Assembly (NCBI GenBank): GCA_033852115.1
Contig: JAWSVE010000008.1
Location: forward strand, 372,001-436,000
Direction of reading: 5' to 3'
DNA from: JAWSVE01 sp033852115
Lineage (GTDB): Bacteria; Pseudomonadota; Gammaproteobacteria; Pseudomonadales; Cellvibrionaceae
Length of the DNA: 64,000 nt
Numbering within the stretch: position 1 is the first letter of the stretch; every line of letters starts with the position of its first letter. The position numbers and the translations under genes are program-made. The notes below the pieces were generated by a model. It made no database searches and was not told the DNA's origin. It saw only the letters and a program-made list of their open reading frames with translations. Below, one piece after another: positions 17,530-27,290 of this stretch.

Positions 17530-18822
17530 TTACAGTCCCAGTAGGTGATTAAATTGTACGAGTAGCATTCTTCGTTTTTCTTGCAGGAGCAGCGCATCGC
17601 GCTCGGTAGTGTGAACATGCTGAAGGGTGTAGAGTGTTTCCGCGAGGTTGGTTTCGCCGGCGTCAAATGCTGTTAGTGCCATCAATTTCTGTTGCTCAAG
17701 GGCCGCAACTTGGCTTGCCATAATCGCCAATGCTTGTTGGTTAACATATAAAGAATGCTCTAGTTCATGCATCAGGCGCTGCATCTCGCGCTCTTGCTGA
17801 TGTAAGGCAACTTTCGCGTTGGCAATTTCAATCTCCACCTCACTGGTTACTGTTCGTATATAACGGCTAGAGGCGATAGGTAAGCTAAAACTGAGGCCTA
17901 CACTAGTGATGGTGTCGTCTTGGTAGGTGGATTGTTGCTTTCTAACACCAAGCCTCATTTGAGGCGATGGTGCCGCTGCGAGCTTAGCTTTGTTGAACTT
18001 TGCTTCCGCTACCTCGAGTTCTGCACGATATAGCTTCAGCGTCACGTTATTGTGTACGTGATTCTCGATCTCCTGATCGGAGAGGTTGAGATCGATAGCA
18101 CTAATAGATTGGTGTGGGCGTCGATCAAGCCCGGTAAGTATTTGATACTCGCGTTCAGCGTCTACCATCGCTGCCTCGTGTTCCAGCAATAACGATTGTT
18201 GACCCGCTAAAACAGACTGTGCCTGCATGAGTTGCAGCTGAGAAATGCTTCCAGCTTGGTAAAGCTGTTTGGAGGCGGACACAAGGCGCTCGGCATCGTC
18301 GACAGCCATTTTTTGAAAACTGAGCAACGCTTCAGCATGCGATAACGCAAGTAGCGTTTGGTTAACCTGACCGCGGAGATTCCAGTCGATGAAGTCTCGC
18401 CAATCCTGAGTCAGTGCCTGGTAATGGCTGGCAAGGGATTGGCTTGCGGATCTTTCCTTCCATCGCCAGAGGTCAAATGTGACGCCGGCCTCCCACTCCT
18501 CTAAGCCGATATCGTCTAACATCTTGTCTTGCCAATAGATAGCATCAACAGACGGTGAACCGTTGGTCCAGCGCTTTCCTAGATCAGTAAAATTGTCCGC
18601 ACGTTGCTGTTGTGCCGTTAAAATCGGCTGTTCAATTGCTCGCTGACGCGCGCTGTTAAAAACATCTGAAATGCTGAGCGCTGGATCCAGGGGTAATGAT
18701 TGATGTTGCATACCTGAGCCGACGGACGATAACGGGGTTACCGATAACAAAAATAGGATGGCAGGGCGGAGTAAGGGCGCCAGGTAGGTGACAAGACATG
18801 TGCTAATTGACGTATTTTTCAT
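17530..18822 (-). CDS. TolC/CusC-type outer-membrane efflux channel
   Basis: This 430-residue protein has an N-terminal signal segment (about residues 1-35). Two repeats of long amphipathic helices rich in Gln, Ala and Leu are typical of the TolC family; for example, H-A-E-A-L-L-S-F-Q and Q-L-Q-L-M-Q-A-Q-S-V-L-A-G-Q in the first and Y-R-A-E-L-E-V-A-E-A-K-F in the second. No lipobox cysteine is apparent near the signal end, so it is probably not a lipoprotein like CusC. It is the first gene of the efflux operon. The operon promoter must lie in the 210-bp gap that also serves the divergent OmpR-type regulator. Confidence 0.87.
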   Translation of the reverse strand: MKNTSISTCLVTYLAPLLRPAILFLLSVTPLSSVGSGMQHQSLPLDPALSISDVFNSARQRAIEQPILTAQQQRADNFTDLGKRWTNGSPSVDAIYWQDKMLDDIGLEEWEAGVTFDLWRWKERSASQSLASHYQALTQDWRDFIDWNLRGQVNQTLLALSHAEALLSFQKMAVDDAERLVSASKQLYQAGSISQLQLMQAQSVLAGQQSLLLEHEAAMVDAEREYQILTGLDRRPHQSISAIDLNLSDQEIENHVHNNVTLKLYRAELEVAEAKFNKAKLAAAPSPQMRLGVRKQQSTYQDDTITSVGLSFSLPIASSRYIRTVTSEVEIEIANAKVALHQQEREMQRLMHELEHSLYVNQQALAIMASQVAALEQQKLMALTAFDAGETNLAETLYTLQHVHTTERDALLLQEKRRMLLVQFNHLLGL

Positions 18823-18940
18823 TGCTGTATGGCTATCATGAGATTGGTGATGGCCATAGTAAAAATGGGTATGTCAAAATTATGTCGACAAAAGGCACTA
18901 AGAAACGTAAATACAGCTTTATCAGTCTTCACATTTGATC

Positions 18941-18971
18941 TTGGTCAACTAGCTCGGCATGATTTGACCAA
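18941..18971. promoter_or_regulatory. Inverted repeat between efflux operon and OmpR-type regulator
   Basis: TTGGTCAA (18941-18948) and TTGACCAA (18964-18971) are exact inverted half-sites separated by 15 bases. They lie in the short divergent promoter region shared by the efflux operon and the two-component genes. They are a candidate operator for the OmpR-type regulator. OmpR proteins more often use direct repeats, so the assignment is tentative. Confidence 0.35.
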
Positions 18972-19032
18972 AATTTCACATTCAATAATTTATAGTTAAC
19001 CCTTGGTATCAACACACTCATGGCTCACCGTA

Positions 19033-19719
19033 ATGAAAGTACTTATCATTGAGGATAATAGGGATATCGCGGCGAATATTGCCGACTATCTAGAGCCCAG
19101 AGGGTTTGTGCTGGATTTTGCTCAGGATGGAGAAAGTGGACTACGCCTAGCAAGTAATGAACAGTTTGACGCGATTGTGCTTGATCTTATGTTGCCGAAA
19201 ATGGACGGCATCTCGGTCTGTGATCGCCTACGAAGCCACGCTCATGTCTCTACTCCAGTTATTATGTTAACGGCGCGCGATCAACTGGATGACAAATTGG
19301 AAGGCTTCTCTGTTGGCGCTGATGATTACCTGGTCAAACCCTTTTCAGTAAAAGAGCTTGAGGCGCGACTGATAGCGCTCGCAAAGCGTTCACAAGCCAT
19401 AGGGCACGGAGACAAGTTGGAAGTTGCCGACCTGCTTTACGACCTCAATACGAAAGTGGTTAGTCGTGCTGGCGCGGTTATTGAACTGAACCCTATCTTA
19501 CGCAAGTTGCTCAAGTTACTGATGCTAAACAGTCATCGCGTGGTTACTCGAGCAGAGCTAGAAGATGAAATTTGGGGGGATTCCCCGCCCGACAAGGATA
19601 TATTGCGAACCCACATCTACAATTTGCGCACAGCAATTGATAAACCCTTTTCAGAAAAATTAATTCATACTATTCACGGTGAAGGCTATCGGCTCACACA
19701 GCAAGTCGACCTGTTATAG
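19033..19719 (+). CDS. OmpR/PhoB-type response regulator
   Basis: This is a 228-residue response regulator. Receiver residues 1-115 contain the acidic pair E-D-N, Asp51 in V-L-D-L-M-L-P-K-M-D and the conserved Lys in L-V-K-P-F. A winged-helix DNA-binding domain covers about 130-225 (V-T-R-A-E-L-E-D-E-I-W-G, then R-T-H-I-Y-N-L-R). The ATG at 19033 is chosen because it starts directly with M-K-V-L-I-I-E-D-N; an upstream TTG at 19003 would add an unconserved tail. No strong ribosome-binding site is visible. It pairs with the kinase 19 bases downstream and is divergent from the metal-efflux operon, so it is likely its CopR/CzcR-like activator. Confidence 0.9.
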   Translation: MKVLIIEDNRDIAANIADYLEPRGFVLDFAQDGESGLRLASNEQFDAIVLDLMLPKMDGISVCDRLRSHAHVSTPVIMLTARDQLDDKLEGFSVGADDYLVKPFSVKELEARLIALAKRSQAIGHGDKLEVADLLYDLNTKVVSRAGAVIELNPILRKLLKLLMLNSHRVVTRAELEDEIWGDSPPDKDILRTHIYNLRTAIDKPFSEKLIHTIHGEGYRLTQQVDLL

Positions 19720-19738
19720 TTTTGGGTAAAGATTTTAT

Positions 19739-21001
19739 ATGAGTATCAAAACGATTCGTGCTCGCATTATTTTAACGTTGGTGGTTATTGTAACCATTAC
19801 AAGCGTAGTGTTTGCCGTGGGGTTGTTATTAATCAAACAAAAGCTCGAAGAGGCAACCTTTGGCAATATGGTGCATGGTCAAATGTTGTCATTGGTGGCG
19901 CAATTAGATCAAGGAACAGAGGTCAATCCACATTTTCTCGGTGGTTGGGATTTATATGGCATTACTGATTCGCAGCCCGTGCCAAAGGAACTAAAACAGC
20001 TCGCCGTTGGTTCGTATCACAGTCTTAGAATTGCTGACCATCATTATCAAGTCGAAGTATTGGAGTATCGCGGCCGACATTTGGTGCTGACCTATGATAT
20101 TTCTGAATGGGAAAATCAAGAGCACGCTATCTTAGAAATTCTGCTGTATGGCGGAGTGATTGTTTTAGCATTCGCAGTTATTGTCGGTTTGCAAGCTTCG
20201 TCTTCCATTTTATCGCCAGTACGTGCGCTCTCTAGCCAGCTTTCGAAGATAAAACCAGCGCAGCGCAATTTGCGTATCGCTCCTGCGTATAGTGGAAACG
20301 AGATAGGAGAAATTGCATTGGCTATTGATAGTTACTTACAACGATTGGATGCTTTTGTTGCCAGAGAGCAGTCTTTTAGTGCAGCGGCTAGTCATGAGCT
20401 ACGTACACCGCTCTCAGTAATTATTGGAGCCGTTGATATACTAGAAGGTCAGCCATTGTCGGACATCTCGCACCGAGCGGTGGCGAGGATTCAACGCGCA
20501 ATTACAGAAATGTTGGGTTTTATCGAAGCAACATTGTTCCTCGCGCGCGAAAACTGCAGCACGATCACGGCCGAATCAGTCAGTCAAGTTAAGGTAATCA
20601 TTGATGAAGTGATTGACGATGCTGATGTCTTGGCATCATCCGCTAATAACCAATTAACTTTGCGCACATTGGCGGAGCCAACGCTTGCCGTCCCTCCGAG
20701 TATTGTGAAAATAACTATCGGTAACATTGTACGCAATGCGCTCGAGCATACTCACGAAGGTAGCGTATCGATCACGCTTGCGGAAAATTATGTTGATGTG
20801 GTTGACACTGGTGAAGGCATTTCCGCTGATCATATCGGGCAAATATTTGATCGCGACTATAGCACTAAGTCTGATGGCACTGGCATAGGGTTAGACATCG
20901 TAAAACGCGTATGTGAACGGTTTGATTGGAAAATTGATGTTGATAGTCAGGCTGGCAAAGGGACGCGAGTACGCCTATGGTTTAACGCGTCTTCCAATTA
21001 A
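19739..21001 (+). CDS. Sensor histidine kinase (partner of OmpR-type regulator)
   Basis: This 420-residue inner-membrane kinase has one membrane segment at about residues 9-32, a periplasmic sensor region of about 100 residues, and a second membrane segment at about 132-152. A HAMP-like linker follows, then HisKA with His219 in A-S-H-E-L-R-T-P-L and an HATPase domain at about 315-418 (D-T-G-E-G-I, G-T-G-I-G-L). The periplasmic part is small, lacks obvious Cys/His metal clusters, and does not tell the ligand. Together with the preceding regulator it forms a complete two-component system adjacent to the efflux operon. Its last four bases overlap the end of the convergent symporter gene. Confidence 0.9.
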   Translation: MSIKTIRARIILTLVVIVTITSVVFAVGLLLIKQKLEEATFGNMVHGQMLSLVAQLDQGTEVNPHFLGGWDLYGITDSQPVPKELKQLAVGSYHSLRIADHHYQVEVLEYRGRHLVLTYDISEWENQEHAILEILLYGGVIVLAFAVIVGLQASSSILSPVRALSSQLSKIKPAQRNLRIAPAYSGNEIGEIALAIDSYLQRLDAFVAREQSFSAAASHELRTPLSVIIGAVDILEGQPLSDISHRAVARIQRAITEMLGFIEATLFLARENCSTITAESVSQVKVIIDEVIDDADVLASSANNQLTLRTLAEPTLAVPPSIVKITIGNIVRNALEHTHEGSVSITLAENYVDVVDTGEGISADHIGQIFDRDYSTKSDGTGIGLDIVKRVCERFDWKIDVDSQAGKGTRVRLWFNASSN

Positions 21002-22326
21002 GGTTGTGTGTAAACTTGAGCTTCCGGTGTGGGAAGCGCCTTTTCTGCAATGATGCAAGTCACTACATCGCCGAGCACGTTCACCGCAGTTCGACACATA
21101 TCGAGAACTCTGTCGACGCCCAGAAGCAATGCGACGCCTGCAGCCGGTATGCCCACGCCTTCTAGAACCATGCTTAAAATTACGATGCCTGCGCCAGGTG
21201 TTGCTGGCGAGCCAATGGATGCAGCTACGGCCATAGAAATGACAAATAAATAGCTGGCGAACGACAAATCAACGTGAAATACCTGGGCAAGAAACACGGT
21301 TGCTACACCTTGATAAAGGGCCGTGCCAGTCATGTTGATGGTTGCCCCAAGTGGGATTACAAAACGAGCGACGCTTGGGTCTATCTTTAGGTTATCCTCT
21401 GCGACCTTGAGTGACAGAGGCATAACCGCAGCCGAACTGCTCGTTGAAAATGCCAGTAGCAAGAGTTCTTTTAAATGGGAGGCAAAACTAACTATTGATT
21501 CGCGCGAAATAATGATGGCAATGCCCAAATAGATTAACATCATGCAGGCCAAGCCGAGTAACACAGTGACAACGTAAAGTAACATCCCGCCTAGCACGTC
21601 TAAACCGAGGTTGGCCACTAGTTTGGTAATGAGTCCAAATACGGCAAATGGGGCAAGCTGCATCGCCCAGGACACAACTCGCATACTGACTTCTTGTAAA
21701 GCGCCAAGTAAATCAAACAGGGGTTGCGCTTGCTTCGCGGGAATAGCTAGCAGAGCAAAACCAAGCACTGCTGAAAACAAAATCACTTGTAGCATCTCGC
21801 CTGACACCATTGATGCCATCGGATTACTAGGGAAAATTGTCAGCATCTTGTCGGGTAATTCTGCAATACTTGGAAATGCCCCCGTCGGGGTGATCGGTTG
21901 TAATTCAAAATCTAACAGGTCACTGGCGTTAACATGTGACCCTGGTTGAATGAACTGCCCGAATGAGATGCCGATGGCCGTTGCGCAGGCAGTGGTTAAG
22001 AGGATGAAGACGATTGCGACCAGTCCGATTTTTTTCAGCGCATCAGGATTGTTATTGCTTGCTAATCCACGCACGATAGACGCCATCACTAGCGGGACGA
22101 CTATCATCTGAATTAGCGCGAGAAAGATTTGTCCTGGGAGCGCTAGCCACGCAGTAATTGCATTGACCGTGGGCTTTGAGGCCCATCCAAGATTAGGGCC
22201 GAGCAATAGGCCTAGAAGAATTCCCGCGGCTAAACCGAGAAGCACTTTTAGCCAAAGTCTTCCTTCGACTAACTTTTCTAGTCGTCCAGATAAAAGCTTA
22301 ATGGGATTAAAGCGTGCGGTGCTCAT
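20998..22326 (-). CDS. DAACS-family dicarboxylate/amino acid:cation symporter
   Basis: This inner-membrane symporter of about 442 residues belongs to the GltP/DctA family. Conserved regions are A-F-S-T-S-S-S-A-A-V-M-P-L (re-entrant loop 1), A-T-I-N-M-T-G-T-A-L-Y (helix 7), S-I-G-S-P-A-T-P-G-A-G (re-entrant loop 2) and D-R-V-L-D-M-C-R-T-A-V-N (helix 8), which line the substrate and cation sites. The long open frame extends to 22458. I place the start at 22326 (M-S-T-A-R-F-N) because the extra upstream 44 residues look unlike the family and would overlap the divergent yqcC gene. Substrate is probably an acidic amino acid or C4 acid. The helix-8 Arg-x-x-x-Asn is compatible with acidic substrates. 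Confidence 0.85.
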   Translation of the reverse strand: MSTARFNPIKLLSGRLEKLVEGRLWLKVLLGLAAGILLGLLLGPNLGWASKPTVNAITAWLALPGQIFLALIQMIVVPLVMASIVRGLASNNNPDALKKIGLVAIVFILLTTACATAIGISFGQFIQPGSHVNASDLLDFELQPITPTGAFPSIAELPDKMLTIFPSNPMASMVSGEMLQVILFSAVLGFALLAIPAKQAQPLFDLLGALQEVSMRVVSWAMQLAPFAVFGLITKLVANLGLDVLGGMLLYVVTVLLGLACMMLIYLGIAIIISRESIVSFASHLKELLLLAFSTSSSAAVMPLSLKVAEDNLKIDPSVARFVIPLGATINMTGTALYQGVATVFLAQVFHVDLSFASYLFVISMAVAASIGSPATPGAGIVILSMVLEGVGIPAAGVALLLGVDRVLDMCRTAVNVLGDVVTCIIAEKALPTPEAQVYTQP

Positions 22327-22443
22327 GCGTATCACCATCGCATCTATGAATGGTAAGTGGCCAAGTTGATTGAACGAAATCAACTTAAAATAAATCGACG
22401 AACTGAGTGCTAAGATAATAACTCGATAGAGTGAGGAATATGA

Positions 22444-22773
22444 ATGCCACATCAGCAAATTGCAAGGCTGCTAAATGATCTAGAACATGAAATGCGGCGA
22501 ATAAATATTTGGTCAGATAGCCGCCCTAGTGATGCGGCATTGGCCAGCCTACAACCCTTTTGTGTGGATACGCTCAATTTTATGGAGTGGACGCAGTTTA
22601 TATTTATCGAGCGCATGCGACAGGTTATTGAACAGCAACACCCATTACCTTCAGAGTGTGGTATTGCGCCGATGGCTGAAGAGTATTTCAAAGGGCAGGT
22701 GTTTGATGGTCTGGCCGTCATTACTGCGATGCAGGCTATTGATCAGATACTATCGACGGGTAATCAGAATTAA
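22444..22773 (+). CDS. yqcC: YqcC family protein (DUF446)
   Basis: This is a 109-residue all-alpha protein. The pattern L-L-x-D-L-E-x-E-M-R at the start, then P-F-C-V-D-T-L-N-F-M-E-W-T-Q-F-I-F-I, then P-L-P-S-E-C-G-I-A-P-M-A-E, is the YqcC family fingerprint. The function is unknown; in other gammaproteobacteria it often sits next to truC. A GAGGA site six bases upstream supports the start. It is divergent from the symporter gene and followed by a hairpin that serves the convergent esterase gene. Confidence 0.85.
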   Translation: MPHQQIARLLNDLEHEMRRINIWSDSRPSDAALASLQPFCVDTLNFMEWTQFIFIERMRQVIEQQHPLPSECGIAPMAEEYFKGQVFDGLAVITAMQAIDQILSTGNQN

Positions 22774-22780
22774 TAAAGCC

Positions 22781-22811
22781 AAAAAAAGGGAAGCCCGTTA
22801 AAGGGCTTCCC
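22781..22811 (-). terminator. Rho-independent terminator of the carboxylesterase gene
   Basis: GGGAAGCCC (22788-22796) pairs with GGGCTTCCC (22803-22811) around a six-base loop. The seven A at 22781-22787 become the T tract on the minus strand, so termination is oriented for the esterase gene. On the plus strand there is no T run after the hairpin. Confidence 0.8.
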
Positions 22812-22864
22812 TGAAAATGTGCGCAATATCGGGCGCACTTGTCAGTTGCGTAGCTTAAGTGGTT

Positions 22865-24487
22865 TTATTGGTCGCCTAACAACGCATTCCAAAAACCGCA
22901 TTTATGCGTTTGCGCAAAATTGTTGATTGTTTGTGGGAAGGGAGGTTCTAGTGATTTGACCAGCTCGCTTGCGCCGAATCGTGGCCATATCGGCGCGAAG
23001 GTGAAGTTTGGTGTGCCGAAGCGGGCAAAGCTTGTCCAATAATTTTGCATGATATTGGATAGCATTTCTTGATCAGCATCAAATGCGGGTGCCCCAGTCG
23101 CTGGATCCATTAAATATTGGATTTCTGTCGTATGGGCTGAGCGATAAGGAACCCCCACAAATGGTAATGTCGTGAATGGGGCGTTCGGGTCATTGAATTC
23201 AAATGCATAGGTACGCGTGTGTTGCGATAGTAATTGCAACGACGTACGGGAGTTGCAAGAGAACAAGAAATCAGTCCCCAACGCAGTGAATGCGTCGCTT
23301 GGCGATGCATAGTCAGTCAGCGGATATTGGCTGGCAATTAATGCAGCGACCTCAATTGGAAAGCCTAATGTCGTGATAAGGCTAACAAAATTTTCTTCAG
23401 TCACTGGGTTGCCGGCGAGCGCAAACTGTAGGGCAACGAACAAGCTGTACTCATCACGTGTCGTACCCTCCATCACCGGCACTTTGTTAAATTGGCCTGT
23501 GGCGAGTGATGTCAGTACAGACGTTGGTAATACATCGCCATCTACAATGGGCAGAAACCCGAGTGCGCCAGGGTCGGCATTTGCAACGATGGTATTTACG
23601 TCTGCGTTGCGTAAACACTCTAGAGATTGATCAGGGCAGCCGATAGCATTGGCCATGGCTAGACCGAGGTACTCCCAGTCTTGCAAGCTTGGTTGTTCCA
23701 GAAGGTAGGCACCACTTTGAATAATGGCTCGATGAAACAATCCCTCTGATTGAGGCGAAGCCAAGTGTGCGTGGACACTCAATCCACCGGCGGACTCACC
23801 AAAGATTGTGACATTGTTGGGATCTCCACCAAACGCACGGATATTTTCCTGTACCCATTGTAGAGCCGCTTGCTGATCCATTATCCCGTAGTTACCAGAT
23901 GCCCCAGTACTTGATGTCGCAGAGAGTGCTGGGTGAGCCATAAAGCCCAAGGCGCCTAAACGATAATTAAACGTTACAACGATCACGCCTTCATCCGCTA
24001 ATTTAGCGGGATCGTAAGAGTGACCTTCGCCATAGGTGAAAGCACCACCATGAATCCAAACCATAACGGGTCGCTTGCGGAAATGGCGATGATGTCCACG
24101 AGATGACGTGTAGACATTGAGATAGAGGCAGTCTTCACTCGCGCTGGGCTGGCCAAATGGCGAGATCGACTGAGGACAACCGTTGCCCACCGTACCTGCA
24201 GTTAAAATACCTTCCCAGGGTTCAACTGGAGCAGGTGGTTGCCAGCGTAAATCACCGGTAGGCGCTGCTGCGTAGGGGATACCTAAATACTGGGAACCGT
24301 AGTCAGTTGTGACTCCTCGAACTTTGCCCGCGTTAATTTTGACAACGGGAGTTTTGGTGCTTTTTCCGTGAGATGTCAAATGAGATGTAAATGGCGTCGC
24401 ATAAGCGAGGGAAAAGCATGATAGACCGAGGGTCAGAGCGGTAAGCGCAAGACGAAGTTTTTTAGTCTTTGCAGTGAACGAAACCAT
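22865..24487 (-). CDS. Secreted type-B carboxylesterase
   Basis: This 540-residue alpha/beta-hydrolase belongs to the carboxylesterase/cholinesterase family (PF00135). A Sec signal peptide covers about residues 1-30 (hydrophobic core, cleavage after A-Y-A). The oxyanion region is W-I-H-G-G-A-F near 145, the nucleophile is Ser232 in F-G-E-S-A-G-G, the acid is probably the Glu in T-R-D-E-Y-S, and the His lies in S-A-H-T-T-E-I. Cysteines near residues 104 and 120 (C-P-Q ... E-D-C-L-Y-L-N-V) match the first conserved disulfide. It would hydrolyse carboxylic esters in the periplasm or outside the cell. The exact substrate is unknown. It is a single gene with its own terminator. Confidence 0.9.
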   Translation of the reverse strand: MVSFTAKTKKLRLALTALTLGLSCFSLAYATPFTSHLTSHGKSTKTPVVKINAGKVRGVTTDYGSQYLGIPYAAAPTGDLRWQPPAPVEPWEGILTAGTVGNGCPQSISPFGQPSASEDCLYLNVYTSSRGHHRHFRKRPVMVWIHGGAFTYGEGHSYDPAKLADEGVIVVTFNYRLGALGFMAHPALSATSSTGASGNYGIMDQQAALQWVQENIRAFGGDPNNVTIFGESAGGLSVHAHLASPQSEGLFHRAIIQSGAYLLEQPSLQDWEYLGLAMANAIGCPDQSLECLRNADVNTIVANADPGALGFLPIVDGDVLPTSVLTSLATGQFNKVPVMEGTTRDEYSLFVALQFALAGNPVTEENFVSLITTLGFPIEVAALIASQYPLTDYASPSDAFTALGTDFLFSCNSRTSLQLLSQHTRTYAFEFNDPNAPFTTLPFVGVPYRSAHTTEIQYLMDPATGAPAFDADQEMLSNIMQNYWTSFARFGTPNFTFAPIWPRFGASELVKSLEPPFPQTINNFAQTHKCGFWNALLGDQ

Positions 24488-24687
24488 AACAGCTACACTC
24501 CATATTATTATTTGATTGGCTAGTGTGGCTGGATGTTAACACTCGGTCTTAGTAAAACATTTATACGATTCTATCGTTTTTGGTGCACTTTTATGATGTG
24601 GGTAGCCGCTACGCTGAAAAATATCTGAATATTGCTGGACGTAGCCGCCGAGATTGATGTTTGAGAATATTGGAATGGCTTGAGACG

Positions 24688-27051
24688 TTACCGATTCTCA
24701 AGCCGGTTGTAATCCAAAATGCCTGCACGCAGTGGTTCCATTACACGATATTTTTCGTGTATCTCATCGCTTATAGCCCAAAACCTAGAATCTGTACGTC
24801 TTACTCCAAAACGGTCTAATAAATGTCGGTAGCTTTCCTCTGAGGTAACGCCTTGTACCATTTCAACAAATTCTGGGATTTGAGCGGTAGACAACTGAAA
24901 TATTGTATTCGGATAAGCACCGATAATTCCGTTGGCGAGTAGTATGGTGTCTTTTGCTGGCACGCGACGGTCAGCTGAGCCAAAAATAGAAGAAATGTTG
25001 GTGTAGCGACGGTTCGCCAATAGCGTCAATACGCCATGATCTTTAATGTTGATGAACGAAGTATCTGAAAAATATTGTGCGCCTTTTACCGGTGCAATAT
25101 TCAATTTATCTAATTCTCGAATCGTACTGTCGGGAAGTCTGCTTTCTTTTACTGCGTATGGATTTTTTAAAACGTCTTTGACTTGATGTGTAAGCAATGC
25201 GAGTAACTCCGCTTTGGGGTTGTCGGTTTTGTACTCGTAGGGTGCTCTTGCTTGGTTATTGTTGTAATAGTCTGTGAGGTATTTGCTGACATCATCTTCT
25301 GCATCAATGTACCACGGTGCCATTACGTTACTGCGCTGATTAGCAGGTAAAAAGCCAGTGAAATTGAGCTCTGATTCCATCCGTAAAAAATCCATATAGA
25401 GTCGAGTCATTGCCTGATGTGATGCTGTTCCAAAGACATCAAACCCGGCTACTAAAAGGTAATGAATCCGTTCGAGAACAGAGTAATCTATCACCCACGG
25501 AATAGTGTCCGGTTGGCCCACAAGGCCTTTCACAACAGTTGCACTATCGTGATGACGGAATACCGTAAGCGATGCATTGTCGTTGGTCTTATAGCCGTCC
25601 CACACGAGATTGATTTGCTCTTTGGAGATAATGTCGTGGTTCTCACGCAGAAATTCTCCCTTTGCTTTGATGTAGTTTTCTTGCGCCTTAGCGTACCGAC
25701 GCCAATGTGTAATTGACCACACGCCACTTTCTGATTCGGCTGGAAGCCGCAGATGATCCGCTTGCTCTGCCAGGAAATCATTTTGTGCACTTGAGGCTTC
25801 TTCGAGCGGTGCGATGAAAAATACCCAAAAGTGATCTTGAATGACATTTAGCGCTGCATTGCCACGACAAACGGGACCTTTAATAAAGTTCATGATGGTG
25901 AATTGTGCTTCGTCTAATAAAAAACGATGCCGGTATTCCATAGGAATTGCTTTGAACGTTGCAAAGGGATTTGATGCCGCAGCGCCGTAACTGGGTAGTT
26001 TTTCTACCGTATAATCAGAATCGAAAAACCAGCGTTTCCAATTTTTTAATTTTTTATTATCGAGAGGATAAGGCATGTGTGTTTTGGCGGTAATACTTGA
26101 GGGTTCTCGCCATAAACGGTAGTAAAAATCATCTGTGCGAGGGTGGTCGTAGGGTCGCACGGTGCTAATAATAGAAATAGGCTCACCTGGTGGGGTGTAA
26201 GACCTAACTAGTTTAAAATATACAGTGTCCTGCCCTTTGTCTTCAAAATACAAATTGGCAATAAATAAATGCTCATAAAGGTATCGAGCAGCGAGTTGAT
26301 GTTTGAGCGAGCCGCCATTAAATATTTCTTCCCACTGCTTTACTTGGCTGTCGATATGCTGAGGCAATTGTTCTCGAGCTTCGGCTTCTGCACCGTTGGC
26401 AAGCCAATTAATGAGTGTGCGGTGCTCTGATTGGCTGAGGCCAGGTAAGGCAAAGGGCATTCCCCATAGTGGATAGTCCTCAGCAAAATCTGCGAAATTC
26501 TCGATATCACTACACTGTTGGTCGCGATTGATCGAGAAGTCAAAGGTATCCGGCAATTGATCGGCCTTAGGTAGTGGATTTTGCTGTTTTAGCTCGAGCA
26601 TTTGCCCAATTAGCCCGGCCTTAATATTTGTGTTGGCTGAATTGGTACGTTCGTTGATGACGGGGTGAAAGTCTCTCGCCCGCCACGCCGCGGTGGATTG
26701 AGCATCAATGAATAGGCGCGTAGGGTAAACAGAAGAAAGTCGGGCTCCGTTATATACTTTTTGTGGGCTAGCTCCGCGTAAGATGCCTTCATATGATTCA
26801 AGCTTCAGCTGGCAGGGGGCGTCGTAGCACCCATGGCAAACCACGCAGCGCGTTTCCAAGATAGGTTGTACATCACCATAAAAGCTTGGAGACGGTGTGG
26901 TCGAGCGCTCTGTGTACTCTTTGGGCACTGGAATGCCATAGAAAGTATCAAAGTTTTGATAGACCAGACTTGAACAGCCGACGAACAACATCGCAAAGCA
27001 GGCTATAAGGATAGGTCGTGTAAACTTAGGTGAACTTTTCGTGACTTTCAT
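24688..27051 (-). CDS. cti: Fatty acid cis/trans isomerase
   Basis: This 787-residue periplasmic heme protein converts cis-unsaturated acyl chains of membrane phospholipids into trans isomers, rigidifying the membrane under solvent or heat stress. The N-terminus is a lipoprotein-like signal with F-V-G-C at residues 23-26. The single c-type heme site C-V-V-C-H is at 69-73, immediately followed by G-C-Y-D-A-P-C, the form typical of Cti. Family regions such as S-I-I-S-T-V-R-P-Y-D-H-P-R-T-D-D-F-Y and S-N-V-M-A-P-W-Y are present. The length agrees with known Cti proteins (about 760-790). The gene stands alone; about 200 bases of featureless sequence separate it from the esterase start. Confidence 0.93.
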   Translation of the reverse strand: MKVTKSSPKFTRPILIACFAMLFVGCSSLVYQNFDTFYGIPVPKEYTERSTTPSPSFYGDVQPILETRCVVCHGCYDAPCQLKLESYEGILRGASPQKVYNGARLSSVYPTRLFIDAQSTAAWRARDFHPVINERTNSANTNIKAGLIGQMLELKQQNPLPKADQLPDTFDFSINRDQQCSDIENFADFAEDYPLWGMPFALPGLSQSEHRTLINWLANGAEAEAREQLPQHIDSQVKQWEEIFNGGSLKHQLAARYLYEHLFIANLYFEDKGQDTVYFKLVRSYTPPGEPISIISTVRPYDHPRTDDFYYRLWREPSSITAKTHMPYPLDNKKLKNWKRWFFDSDYTVEKLPSYGAAASNPFATFKAIPMEYRHRFLLDEAQFTIMNFIKGPVCRGNAALNVIQDHFWVFFIAPLEEASSAQNDFLAEQADHLRLPAESESGVWSITHWRRYAKAQENYIKAKGEFLRENHDIISKEQINLVWDGYKTNDNASLTVFRHHDSATVVKGLVGQPDTIPWVIDYSVLERIHYLLVAGFDVFGTASHQAMTRLYMDFLRMESELNFTGFLPANQRSNVMAPWYIDAEDDVSKYLTDYYNNNQARAPYEYKTDNPKAELLALLTHQVKDVLKNPYAVKESRLPDSTIRELDKLNIAPVKGAQYFSDTSFINIKDHGVLTLLANRRYTNISSIFGSADRRVPAKDTILLANGIIGAYPNTIFQLSTAQIPEFVEMVQGVTSEESYRHLLDRFGVRRTDSRFWAISDEIHEKYRVMEPLRAGILDYNRLENR

Positions 27052-27290
27052 AAGTGTGGTTTCGCGGTGATTGGAGCTGCTTCGTTTGGCTTTGAGTGAT
27101 CTTTCTGAGTGTCTATGGTGTGTCAGAGCTTATGCGTTACGACTATAAAAGCGTACCCCTATAGAAGCAAGCCTTCAGTCCAAGGAGTGGTTTAGCTAGT
27201 CGACTGAGGAGGCGTAGTCTACGCTTGATAGTAGGGTTCGATACGCATTACAAGTCGGTATGGATCAATTGGATAGGAATAGCATCTAAA

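Noticed and set aside
13368..18822. Assignment of the efflux operon as copper/silver specific (cusCBA)
   Set aside because: The helix-4 motif is not the CusA form, no CusF or Met-rich motifs are seen, so the metal stays open.
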